A DNA stretch of 64,000 bases from the NCBI GenBank assembly GCA_026627065.1, contig JAPNUO010000002.1:310001-374000 (forward strand), written 5' to 3'. Of this stretch, positions 26,005-34,305 are shown piece after piece. The notes beneath the pieces were generated by a model. The model was not told the DNA's origin. It worked only from the letters and a program-made list of their open reading frames with translations, and did not search any database. The DNA comes from Bacillota bacterium. GTDB lineage: Bacteria > Bacillota > Sulfobacillia > Sulfobacillales > Sulfobacillaceae. How positions within the stretch are numbered: position 1 is the stretch's first letter; every line of letters begins with the position of its first letter. The position numbers and the translations under genes were made by a program.

Positions 26005-26032
26005 GGCCCGCCTCTGACGGGCCTTTTGTTTG
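26005..26032 (+). terminator. Intrinsic terminator after the small membrane ORF
   Basis: GGCCCG (26005-26010) and CGGGCC (26018-26023) form a six-pair stem with a seven-base loop, directly followed by TTTTGTTT. Confidence 0.75.
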
Positions 26033-26107
26033 GCAAACATGGCGAGCAAGGGCGGATCTGTCTGCACGGATGAGGCCGGGTCTTCCCAATTTTAAAAGTA
26101 AGCGTGG

Positions 26108-26986
26108 GTGAAGGACGTGGGCGTTGACGCGACACGCCGCTATCGCCTGTTGTTGGCGTGTCCAGACGAGCCCGGCATTATTTACCGCGTATCCGGAGCG
26201 CTAACGGCGAGAGCGTGCAACATCGTAGCGTTTGACCAGCATTCGGAGGGCGTGGCGGGCGGTTATTACTTTATGCGCGCCGAGTTTGACGCGCCCATCC
26301 CTTTCGATACCCAAGGGTTTGAAGCGCAATTAGCCGAGCTCTTGCCTCAGGAGGGCAGCAGCTGGCGCCTTCGGGCACAGGCCCAGCGCCATCGATTGGG
26401 CATTCTGGTCTCGCGGGAGAGCCACTGCCTCGAAGAACTGGCATGGCAGGTAGAGCGTCAGGACATTGATGCCGAAATTAAGGTGGTCATCAGCAACCAT
26501 GCGCGGCTCGAATCGATCGCCTCACGGTTTCGTTTGCCATTTTATGTGGTGCCCGTGAGCCCGGAGACCAAGGCCGCCGCTGAATCGCAAATGTTGGACA
26601 TTTTGCGTCGCTATGAGGTCGACACCGTGGTGTTAGCCCGCTACATGCAAATTTTGACGGAGCGGTTCATCGCCGCCTATCCGCGCCAAATTATCAACAT
26701 TCACCATTCTTTTTTGCCGGCGTTTGTGGGCGCCAATCCCTACCAGCAGGCCTACGATCGCGGGGTCAAGCTGATTGGCGCCACGGCGCATTACGTGACC
26801 AGCGAACTGGACGCTGGCCCCATTATCGAACAAGATGTGCACCGCGTCGATCATCGCCATCAGGTGGAGGATTTCAAGCGCATTGGCCGTTACGTGGAGC
26901 GCATGGTGCTGGCGCGCGCCGTGCGCTGGCACGTCGAAGACCGCGTCCTGCCCCACGGTAATCGCACGATCGTGTTTCCGATTTGA
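26108..26986 (+). CDS. purU: Formyltetrahydrofolate deformylase
   Basis: Hydrolyses 10-formyltetrahydrofolate to formate and tetrahydrofolate, which balances one-carbon pools and feeds formate to purine synthesis. Residues 10-90 form an ACT domain (LLLACPDEPGIIYRVSGAL). The catalytic part has INIHHSFLPAFVGANPY and GATAHYVTSELDAGPIIEQ, with the Asn-His-Asp set. 292 residues is the expected length. The start is a GTG with the weak site AAGTAAGCGTG before it; a GTG seven codons on could also serve. Confidence 0.93.
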   Translation: MKDVGVDATRRYRLLLACPDEPGIIYRVSGALTARACNIVAFDQHSEGVAGGYYFMRAEFDAPIPFDTQGFEAQLAELLPQEGSSWRLRAQAQRHRLGILVSRESHCLEELAWQVERQDIDAEIKVVISNHARLESIASRFRLPFYVVPVSPETKAAAESQMLDILRRYEVDTVVLARYMQILTERFIAAYPRQIINIHHSFLPAFVGANPYQQAYDRGVKLIGATAHYVTSELDAGPIIEQDVHRVDHRHQVEDFKRIGRYVERMVLARAVRWHVEDRVLPHGNRTIVFPI

Positions 26987-27001
26987 CGAATTGCTTGGCA
27001 C

Positions 27002-27030
27002 CGGCGGCGAAGCGGCGGTCTTCGCCGCCG
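27002..27030. terminator. GC-rich hairpin between convergent purU and korB
   Basis: CGGCGGCGAA and TTCGCCGCCG form a ten-pair perfect stem with a nine-base loop. It lies 16 bases after the purU stop and 8 bases after the korB stop. Neither side has a good T tract, so a bidirectional terminator is likely but not certain. Confidence 0.5.
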
Positions 27031-27037
27031 CTGTCTC

Positions 27038-27901
27038 TTATTCCAATGTTTGCAGGATGTGGCGCCAGGTGGCCTCATCGACGCGCCAGTCTTGGTCGAC
27101 GAGCGGCGTGTCGCGAAAGCCGGCCAGCTGATCTTCGTAGGGTTGAGACGCTTCTTGATAAATCAGGCCGGTGACCAGTTCGTCTGTTTGGTCCAGGCGC
27201 GCGAGCGCCTCGGAACGACTGTGCGGGTTGTAGCTGGGATCGTCGTCCAGGTTCACCAGCGTCTTTTTGTACCAGTCATAGGTATTCACCTTGTTGTAGG
27301 TGACGCACGGCGAGATCACGTTAATCAGAGCAAAGCCCGGGTGTTCGATGCCTTGCTGGATGAGACGGGCCAGTTGCGGCTGCCAGCTGGAAAAGCCCTG
27401 GGCCACAAAGGTGGCGCCGGCCGAGACCGCCAGCATGAGCGGATGGACGGGACGGTCGATGCTTCCCTTGGGGGTGGTTTTGGTCTTAAACCCGCTCTCC
27501 GACGTCGGCGAGGTTTGGCCTTTGGTCAACCCGTACACATGGTTGTCCATCACGATGTACGTCACGTTGACGTTGCGCCGGAGCGCGTGCAGGAAATGCC
27601 CCATGCCGATGGCGTAGGCGTCGCCGTCCCCGCCCGCGGCCAGCACCAGGAGGTCGCGATTGGCGAGCTTTAAGCCCAAAGCTGCCGGCAGGGTTCGCCC
27701 GTGGGTCACGTGGATGTTGTACGAGTTAATGTAGTTCCCGAGTTTTCCGGAGCAGCCGATGCCCGCGACAATCGCCGTGGTGCTGGGTTCGGCGCCGACC
27801 GCCACGAGCGCCTTTTGCATGGCGGCCAACACCCCGAAGTCGCCACACCCGGGGCACCACCAGGATTTTTCGTCGGTTTTGAAGTCTTGCAGAGTGGCCA
27901 T
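27038..27901 (-). CDS. korB: 2-oxoacid:ferredoxin oxidoreductase, beta subunit
   Basis: The thiamine-diphosphate and iron-sulfur subunit that, with the alpha subunit, oxidises a 2-oxoacid to acyl-CoA and reduces ferredoxin. The cysteines of WWCPGCGDFGVL (16, 19), GIGCSGK (50) and ISPCVTYNK (199) are the four [4Fe-4S] ligands, and AAGGDGDAYAIG is the ThDP/Mg site. 287 residues. Its start overlaps the alpha stop by one base (TGATG). Substrate preference (2-oxoglutarate or pyruvate) is uncertain; the two-subunit layout favours 2-oxoglutarate or broad use. Confidence 0.92.
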   Translation of the reverse strand: MATLQDFKTDEKSWWCPGCGDFGVLAAMQKALVAVGAEPSTTAIVAGIGCSGKLGNYINSYNIHVTHGRTLPAALGLKLANRDLLVLAAGGDGDAYAIGMGHFLHALRRNVNVTYIVMDNHVYGLTKGQTSPTSESGFKTKTTPKGSIDRPVHPLMLAVSAGATFVAQGFSSWQPQLARLIQQGIEHPGFALINVISPCVTYNKVNTYDWYKKTLVNLDDDPSYNPHSRSEALARLDQTDELVTGLIYQEASQPYEDQLAGFRDTPLVDQDWRVDEATWRHILQTLE

Positions 27902-29655
27902 CAGTGCGTCACCTCCGCGAATGAGCCCAAGAGCGGGCGGGCTCGCTCGACGATTTCCGACGGGAAGAATTGGACTCCATCGTACTTGAGGAGACTGTCC
28001 GTCCGACGGGGGTCGTACACTCCCGCTTGGCGCATCAGCAAGGCGAGCTGGCCGGTGGCGTTTTGCTCGACCACCAGGATCTTGCCAGCCTGGGCAAATT
28101 TGGCGTGAAATTCGGCCGTCGGGAAGGGGGAGAGCGTCCTAAACCAGCTGATGGCGACGCGATACCCCTCTGCCGCCAACATCTCCCTGGCTTCCCGGAT
28201 GGCGCCGACCGTGGAGCCAATTGCCACCATCACCAGTTCGGCATCGGCGGGGCCCTCCCACTTGATCCCTTGCCGCATGTCGTGAATCTTAGCGAGTTTC
28301 GCCAGACGCTTTTCCATCATCCGCGCGCGGTTGGCCGGATCTTCGGAGACCTTGCCGTTCGGCTGGTGCTCGACGCCGGTGGCCAGGTATTGGCCGTGCG
28401 GGGTGCCGGGAAGAGCGCGCGGCGAGATGCCGTCCGCAGTGACCGCATAGCGCAGAAAGGCTGCCTCTCCCATCGCGGACAACTCCTCCCGGGACACCGT
28501 GGTTCCGCGATCAATCGGCACCCGCGGGCCGGCCAGGTGCGACCGGTCAATGCTTTGGGACCACAGTGCTAGCGCGAGATCGGTGGCGATAATGACCGGG
28601 GTTTGCAAGGCATCGGCAATGTTGAACGCCTCATAGCCATCCTCAAACGTTTCTTCCAGCGAGCTGGGCGTAAGCACCACGCGCGGGCTATCGCCATGGC
28701 CTCCGTAAATCATCGCCATCAAGTCCGACTGCTCAGGCTTGGTGGGCATTCCGGTCGATGGGCCGCTCCGCTGGGTGTCGACGATCACCACCGGAATTTC
28801 GGCCATCGTTGCCAAGCCGATGCCTTCCTGCATGAGGGACAATCCCGGGCCGGCGGTGGCGGTCATGGCCCGCACCCCGCCGTACCCGGCACCGATGCAC
28901 GCTGTAATGGACGCGAGCTCGTCTTCCATCTGAACCACCGCTCCGCCCACCAGCGGAAACCATTTGGACAGCGTTTCCATGATGTCCGTCGCCGGGGTGA
29001 TGGGGTAGCCGCACATGATGCGGCAGCCTCCGGCCAACGCGCCCAAGGCCAGGGCGTCATTGCCGGTGATCACCAGGCGATCCCCCGGCGTAGGCGGCTC
29101 CAATGTCAGGGGAGAAAGCAGGCCGTATTCGTCGCGGATGGCGCGGTAGCCGTCCAGGAACGCCGCCTGGTTGGCCTCCACGACGGCGGATCCCTTCGCT
29201 TGGAATTTCGACTCGATGTAAGAGAAAAACGGATCCGGGGAAAAATTGATCAATGCGGCGGAGGCGCCGACCGCCACCATATTGCGCATAAGAAGAGAGC
29301 CGTGGGCCCGAGCGATGTCGGTGAGCGGCAAGGCAACCAGCGTGGCCTGAACGGTGTCCGGCATCGTCGGCTTGAATGCGCTGTCGGCCACCAAAAAGCC
29401 GCCCTGCAGTTCCCAGCCATGACGGATGATGGTTTCCTGGTTGAGGGCCACCAGGATATCCGTGTGTTCGGTGGCCGCTTCGACGCGCCGCGAGCTAATG
29501 CGCACCTTATAGGTGGTGTGTCCGCCTTTGATCCGCGAAGAAAAGTGTTTATACCCGTACACAAAATATCCCATGCGGTTGGCTACGGTAGACAAGACGT
29601 CGCCTGTGGAATCAATGCCTTCGCCTTGTTCTCCGCCAATTTTCCATGCAATCAT
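27901..29655 (-). CDS. korA: 2-oxoacid:ferredoxin oxidoreductase, fused gamma-alpha subunit
   Basis: 584 residues. The N-terminal gamma domain (GGEQGEGIDSTGDVLSTVAN; then HFSSRIKGGHTTYKVR) is fused to the alpha domain (GNDALALGALAGGCRIMCGYPITP, with the YPITP motif of this enzyme class; later TATAGPGLSLMQEGIG). The enzyme works with CoA in the cytoplasm and gives low-potential electrons to ferredoxin, either in an incomplete or variant TCA cycle or in reductive carboxylation. GAGGGGGG lies before the ATG. It forms an operon with korB. Confidence 0.93.
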   Translation of the reverse strand: MIAWKIGGEQGEGIDSTGDVLSTVANRMGYFVYGYKHFSSRIKGGHTTYKVRISSRRVEAATEHTDILVALNQETIIRHGWELQGGFLVADSAFKPTMPDTVQATLVALPLTDIARAHGSLLMRNMVAVGASAALINFSPDPFFSYIESKFQAKGSAVVEANQAAFLDGYRAIRDEYGLLSPLTLEPPTPGDRLVITGNDALALGALAGGCRIMCGYPITPATDIMETLSKWFPLVGGAVVQMEDELASITACIGAGYGGVRAMTATAGPGLSLMQEGIGLATMAEIPVVIVDTQRSGPSTGMPTKPEQSDLMAMIYGGHGDSPRVVLTPSSLEETFEDGYEAFNIADALQTPVIIATDLALALWSQSIDRSHLAGPRVPIDRGTTVSREELSAMGEAAFLRYAVTADGISPRALPGTPHGQYLATGVEHQPNGKVSEDPANRARMMEKRLAKLAKIHDMRQGIKWEGPADAELVMVAIGSTVGAIREAREMLAAEGYRVAISWFRTLSPFPTAEFHAKFAQAGKILVVEQNATGQLALLMRQAGVYDPRRTDSLLKYDGVQFFPSEIVERARPLLGSFAEVTH

Positions 29656-30163
29656 TGAGGTGCCCCCCTCTACCGAAACGTCTGAGAAGTCTCCTTGATA
29701 TTAATGCAATCCTGCCGGGGCGAAAATATCTCTTCGCGGATTTTTGCTTTCCCATGTCTACCGAGGAGAGGGGAAAACGCGATGGCTAGGCTTGTTGGCT
29801 AGCACGTGCGCGGCAAAGGCACGAGAAAGGTGTCCCGTGCCGGCGACCGGTGTGGCGAAAGAATTCAGGCGCGGCCGTAACGAGTGAGACGTGGGAGTGG
29901 AGCGCTCGGCTGACACGCGGACCCCAGCGAGACACCGCTTAGCCTGGCCTTTGTCTTTCGTATTGCGTATCGTCCTCCGCAGAGGGAGGCGGACGGGAGT
30001 CCTTTTCGCGACTTCGGGACGATTCCTGCATTTCGCCAGCCGGCCTTCCCCCCACCGCCGCCGGGGCACGCGTTGAACGCCGAGCGCCCGGCACGGCAAG
30101 GACGGCGGGAGATCAAAGGGTGAGGCGTCGGCTCTGAGGAGGATCCATCCGCTCGCGAGAACT
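29656..30163. other. 508-base intergenic stretch, no gene recognised
   Basis: The part next to korA should hold its promoter: TTGCATTAATATC is the most AT-rich piece on the minus strand. The remainder is GC-rich. Its open frames have arginine- and proline-rich compositions typical of chance frames. A hairpin (GGCACG...CGTGCC, about 29815-29840) is visible. I looked for RNase P, tmRNA, SRP and 6S hallmarks and saw none. Confidence 0.4.
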
Positions 30164-30808
30164 TCAGCGAGAGGCCGCCGCCATGAGCGTGCCTTCGTAC
30201 ACGGGCACCAGGTGGCTGATGGTGTTGTAGGCTCGCGTGACGAATTCCCCGCTTTTGAGCACGGCCAGATTGCGCTCGAACACGACGCCCATCGTGAAGC
30301 CGCGGCTCTTGAGCTGGGTCCGTTCCACGATGCGCGCCAGGTCCTCCGCTGTCAGCTCGCGGACGTCGTGGGGGCCTTCGCCGTGGTCGTTGTCGTAATA
30401 ATAAATGGGGTCTTGCCCTTCCAAGGCAAACGCCCGAAGGCCGTACTCGCGCAGGTATTGCAACAGTCCCGGCTTATCCACATCGCTTTCGGCTTTGACC
30501 GAAAAGCGGACGAAGGCATAGTCTCTGGCGAGTCCCACTTCAAAATGCGCATAACGCTTGTATCCGCGGTCAGACCGCGAAAATGCCACCCAGGTGTCGT
30601 CCGGGGGATTCACCCGGCGCCGGGCATGCGAGGCGGTGTGAGGGTACATGGGGTGGCCGGTGAGCGCTTCCAAGCGCGGGGCCAAATCGTCGCCCAGCAT
30701 GGCGAGTTTGGGCCGCACCCGGGTTCTGAGCGCGCTCATGCGCTCGTGAAACTCCGGAATGAGAAAGACGTCGAAATCAGCTTGGGAGAATCCGGAAAAC
30801 TGGTACAT
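30164..30808 (-). CDS. DUF1054 (YktB/UPF0637) family protein
   Basis: 214 residues of a conserved Firmicute family without known function. FSGFSQADFDVFLIPEFHER at the N-terminus, the basic HARRRVNPPDDTWVAFSRSDRGYKR and the HFEVGLARDYAFVRF segment are the family's conserved blocks. It is a soluble alpha/beta protein. It is transcribed alone, divergent from the following hypothetical gene. An ATG with AAAGGAACC upstream is used. Confidence 0.82.
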   Translation of the reverse strand: MYQFSGFSQADFDVFLIPEFHERMSALRTRVRPKLAMLGDDLAPRLEALTGHPMYPHTASHARRRVNPPDDTWVAFSRSDRGYKRYAHFEVGLARDYAFVRFSVKAESDVDKPGLLQYLREYGLRAFALEGQDPIYYYDNDHGEGPHDVRELTAEDLARIVERTQLKSRGFTMGVVFERNLAVLKSGEFVTRAYNTISHLVPVYEGTLMAAASR

Positions 30809-30936
30809 CGATGGTTCCTTTCTGGTTCCAGGTCGTTGATTTCATGGTATCAAGTCCGGCAAGAAATCACAACCGGCGGCCGATGCGCGAAAGGATTTCT
30901 CCAAAACTCGGAGAATATCTGAGGGGAGGGATTGGG

Positions 30937-31695
30937 GTGTGGCAGGATCAGGCATGGCGCGAGTGGTTCCAACGTTTTGAAAAGCGGTTGCCAAGGGAAG
31001 TCAGTCGCGCGCTTGCGGCGATGCCTCGGAACGAACAGGCGGCGTGGCTCCGGCATGCGGAGCGCCCGCTCCATCCGGTGGCCGCCGGGGTTGCCGCATG
31101 GCTGTCGCGCTTAGTCGAGGCCAAACCTTGGTATGTCTTTGCGGGAGACCGGTGGACCATATGGGAACGGCCGCCGGTGGTGCTTATGAGTTACCCCGAA
31201 CATCTGGGGCAAGATCCCCTGGCCATGTGTGCGCTGGGCGCGCTGTGGGCTCAAAGCGACGATCAGCGCTGGGCCCTTTTGGTCGAAAGGTTAGGGCCGC
31301 TCACTATTTTGGGGCCCTGGCAGGGACAGTTGGAGAGCGTAGAGGTTTCGAGGCGGCTGGACTCATTTTGCGAGGCGTATGCCGCTTGGGATGCGGCGTG
31401 GAACTTTCGCCAGCTGAAAGAGGAGCTGAAGTCGGCGGCGCCCGCGTGCGCAGAGCGGTGGCCCCCGGTGCCGGATTACAGCGCTTATCGTGAACAGCTG
31501 CTGTATGGCGTGGTGCCCCATGAGGTGAGCGGTCGTCCAATTCACGGCGAATGGCCCGTGCTGTTGGCCCTGCTGGAGGTGCCGGACGAGGCTCGGCACG
31601 TTGCGGCGCCGTTGGCGTACAAGGCGTTGGAAAGTTTGTGGCTGACCCAAGCCTGGGAGCGCTATGCGCGGGGTGAGGCGGGCCGCGAAGGGTAG
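30937..31695 (+). CDS. Hypothetical protein, 252 residues
   Basis: I do not recognise this protein. It is tryptophan-rich and mostly helical (WQDQAWREWFQRFEKRLPRE; later MCALGALWAQSDDQRWALLV), without membrane segments or known catalytic motifs. GAGGGGAGGG six bases before the GTG at 30937 sets the start. The frame upstream to 30811 crosses the divergent promoter region. It ends 76 bases before the dCTP-deaminase-like gene, probably in the same transcript. Confidence 0.6.
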   Translation: MWQDQAWREWFQRFEKRLPREVSRALAAMPRNEQAAWLRHAERPLHPVAAGVAAWLSRLVEAKPWYVFAGDRWTIWERPPVVLMSYPEHLGQDPLAMCALGALWAQSDDQRWALLVERLGPLTILGPWQGQLESVEVSRRLDSFCEAYAAWDAAWNFRQLKEELKSAAPACAERWPPVPDYSAYREQLLYGVVPHEVSGRPIHGEWPVLLALLEVPDEARHVAAPLAYKALESLWLTQAWERYARGEAGREG

Positions 31696-31771
31696 GCTGC
31701 TCCCTAACCGGTGCCAAGCCGAGGCTGGAAGGTGTTACGCGTGGCAGAGACCGATAAGGAGAAAACCGGGC

Positions 31772-32380
31772 ATGGTCGTCAATGAAGAGGCGCTTTGGGA
31801 ACACATGGAGCGGCCGTTGGCGGAGCGTCTCATCGTCACCCCGCTCTTGAGCCGGGACCAACTGCGGGGTGGCTCCGTGGACGTGCGTTTAGGACAGGAA
31901 TTTATTTTGATGAAGCGATCGTATAAGGCGCCCATCGATCCTTTGCTGATGGAGCAGGACCCCGAGGACTACCAAGAGCGCGTTCGGGTGCCAGTGGGCG
32001 ACAAGATGATCCTGCATCCCAACCAACTGGTGCTGGGGGCGACCCTGGAGTTTTTGCAAGTGCCGCCCGATTTAATGGCGTACGTCATCGGACGGTCGTC
32101 GTGGGGCCGCCTGGGGTTGATTGTCGCCACCGCTATCATGGTGTCGCCCGGCTACCGCGGGAGCCTCACCCTGGAATTGGCCAACCTGGGGGACACGCCG
32201 GTGTATTTGTATCCCGGCACGCGGATTGCCCAGCTGGTCTTTCATACCCTGACGGAAGCCGGGGGCCGCTACCCCCAGGAAGGGGGAAAGTACACCGGGC
32301 CGGTGGGGCCGGAATTTTCCAAGTTGTCGCTGGATCGCGACTGGGCCGTGATCCGGGCGTTTAGCGAGCAACACTCTTAG
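31772..32380 (+). CDS. dCTP deaminase/dUTPase family protein
   Basis: A 202-residue trimeric-fold protein. YVIGRSSWGRLGL (phosphate-binding Arg-Ser-Ser), VSPGYRGSLTLELANLG (with Glu135 at the position of the deaminase catalytic Glu) and YPGTRIAQLVF are the family motifs. It should deaminate dCTP to dUTP, or make dUMP directly if bifunctional. AAGGAG lies ten bases before the ATG. The N-terminal 30 residues diverge from typical Dcd, so a paralogous role is possible. Confidence 0.82.
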   Translation: MVVNEEALWEHMERPLAERLIVTPLLSRDQLRGGSVDVRLGQEFILMKRSYKAPIDPLLMEQDPEDYQERVRVPVGDKMILHPNQLVLGATLEFLQVPPDLMAYVIGRSSWGRLGLIVATAIMVSPGYRGSLTLELANLGDTPVYLYPGTRIAQLVFHTLTEAGGRYPQEGGKYTGPVGPEFSKLSLDRDWAVIRAFSEQHS

Positions 32381-32541
32381 GCTAAAGCGGGTTTGAAGAG
32401 CACCGACGCTGACATTCCGGGGAGGGTGCGCGTGGCTGGCGTTCGTCCAGGGCGGAATGCGGGCCACGGTTCGCTGTCATGCCACGTATCCATTTTTGTC
32501 TTTACGGAGCGGACCGAGACTTGTCCTGAAAGGGCGGTATT

Positions 32542-34305
32542 GTGCGCGTTTTTCGAGAGCTCATGTGGTTTTTCCGCCAGCATCGCCGGCGCTATGCGAC
32601 CGGCATTGCCTTTTTAGGGTTGACCTCATTCGTGGGCCTCATTCCCCCAGCGATTGTTGGCATGGTGGTCAATCGCGTCGTGCGCCACCAGGTGACGCCC
32701 CGGTTCTTGATGTGGTCGTTGAGCGCGATTTTCGTCGTGGCGGTGTTCTCCTACGGCTTTCGGTATTTGTGGCGGACCCGCCTTTACGGCGGCGCCATTT
32801 TGCTGGGCACCGCGCTTCGCGACCGCTTATTTGAACATTTCACCACGCTCTCCCCCGAGTTTTATCACGCGCATCGCATCGGCGACTTAATGGCGCATGC
32901 CACCAACGACGTGCAAGCCATCCAGGAAACCGCGGGCGACGGCGTCTTCATGATGGTCGACGCCGTCATCAGCGGAGTTGTGGTCATTGCGACAATGGCC
33001 ATTGCCATTAGTTGGCCCCTGACGCTCATTGCCTTGTTGCCCTTGCCGCTCTTGGCCCTCATCATGGCCTACTACGGTCGTCTACTCCACGAACGCTTTA
33101 CCACCGCCCAAGCCGCCTTTTCGGACATCAATGACCGCGTGCAGGAGTACATTTCAGGCATCCGGGTGGTGCGCGCATTCGGGCAGGAGGCCGCCGAACG
33201 AGAGATGTTCGTTCAGCTGTCGCGCGAGGTGGTGGCAAAGAATGTGGCAGTGGCCCGGATTGACGCCCTCTTTGATCCGACCATTACGGTCATCGCCGGC
33301 CTGTCGTACTTTCTTGCGGTCGCGGTGGGCGCCGTGTTTGTCGTGCATGGCGCCATGACTCTCGGCAGTTTGACCACCTTTACCCTGTACTTAGGCCAGC
33401 TCATCTGGCCGATGATGGCCTTTGGCTTTGTCTTTAACATCGTCGAGCGGGGCAGCGCGTCCTATGATCGCGTCAAACACCTGCTGGACACCCAGGCCAC
33501 CGTCAAAGAGCGTCCCCAGGCCCTGGAGGCGCTGCCCGCAGGAACCCTGACGTACCACGTGCCGTCCTTTTCCTACCCCGGCAGCGCGACCCCGGCGCTG
33601 CGGGACATTCGGCTGGCGGTGCGCGAAGGCTGGACCCTGGGGATTGTCGGGAGGACGGGAGCCGGCAAAACGACGCTCTTTCGCCTGCTCCTCCGGGAGT
33701 TCGACCTTGAGGCGGGCGACATTACTCTGGGCGGCGTGTCCATTTACGCCTATCGCCTTGACGCGCTCCGGGCCGTCATCGGCTATGCCCCGCAGGATCC
33801 GTTTTTGTTTTCCCTGAGTATTCGCGACAATATTGCCTTTCGCCATCCGGATGCCGACGATGAGGCGATCGTGCGGGTGGCCAAACTGGCAGCTGTCCAT
33901 GACGACATTGTCTCGTTGCCGAAAGGTTATGCCACGGTGGTGGGCGAGCGCGGCATGACCTTGTCCGGCGGCCAAAAGCAGCGGATCAGCTTGGCCCGGG
34001 CGCTGTTGGGGGATCCGCCCATTCTCGTGCTCGACGACACCCTGTCCAGTGTGGATGCCAAAACCGAGGCTCTCATAGTGCAGCATTTGCGGGATGCGCG
34101 CCGAGGGCGCACTACCCTCATCGCGTCCCACCGGCTAAGCGCGGTGGAGCACGCGGATTGGATCATTGTCCTCGAGGATGGCCGCCTTGTCGAACAAGGC
34201 ACGCATCGCGACCTGTTGGCCCAAGCGGGCCGTTATCGCGACATGTACGAGCGTCAGCAGCTGGAGCGGCTGGTGGAGCAAGGGGGGCGCATGGATGGCT
34301 CTTGA
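32542..34305 (+). CDS. ABC exporter half-transporter A (degenerate ATP site)
   Basis: 587 residues: six membrane helices in about 1-310, then a nucleotide-binding domain. Walker A is VGRTGAGKTTLFRLLL and the signature LSGGQKQR. The Walker B ends LVLDD, with Asp where catalysis needs Glu (Asp in DDTLSSVD). Together with the next protein, which has a normal Glu, this is the arrangement of heterodimeric exporters such as TM287/288, BmrCD and LmrCD. The substrate may be drugs, lipids or peptides. The start is a GTG with a weak ribosome site; an ATG at 32563 is possible. Confidence 0.9.
   Translation: MRVFRELMWFFRQHRRRYATGIAFLGLTSFVGLIPPAIVGMVVNRVVRHQVTPRFLMWSLSAIFVVAVFSYGFRYLWRTRLYGGAILLGTALRDRLFEHFTTLSPEFYHAHRIGDLMAHATNDVQAIQETAGDGVFMMVDAVISGVVVIATMAIAISWPLTLIALLPLPLLALIMAYYGRLLHERFTTAQAAFSDINDRVQEYISGIRVVRAFGQEAAEREMFVQLSREVVAKNVAVARIDALFDPTITVIAGLSYFLAVAVGAVFVVHGAMTLGSLTTFTLYLGQLIWPMMAFGFVFNIVERGSASYDRVKHLLDTQATVKERPQALEALPAGTLTYHVPSFSYPGSATPALRDIRLAVREGWTLGIVGRTGAGKTTLFRLLLREFDLEAGDITLGGVSIYAYRLDALRAVIGYAPQDPFLFSLSIRDNIAFRHPDADDEAIVRVAKLAAVHDDIVSLPKGYATVVGERGMTLSGGQKQRISLARALLGDPPILVLDDTLSSVDAKTEALIVQHLRDARRGRTTLIASHRLSAVEHADWIIVLEDGRLVEQGTHRDLLAQAGRYRDMYERQQLERLVEQGGRMDGS

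Noticed and set aside
28603-29658. 351-codon plus-strand frame opposite korA
   Set aside because: Full antisense overlap with a well-conserved enzyme and no recognisable motif.
29758-30099. 113-codon minus-strand frame between korA and DUF1054
   Set aside because: Extremely Arg/Pro/Ser-rich with no start signal; looks like chance in GC-rich DNA.
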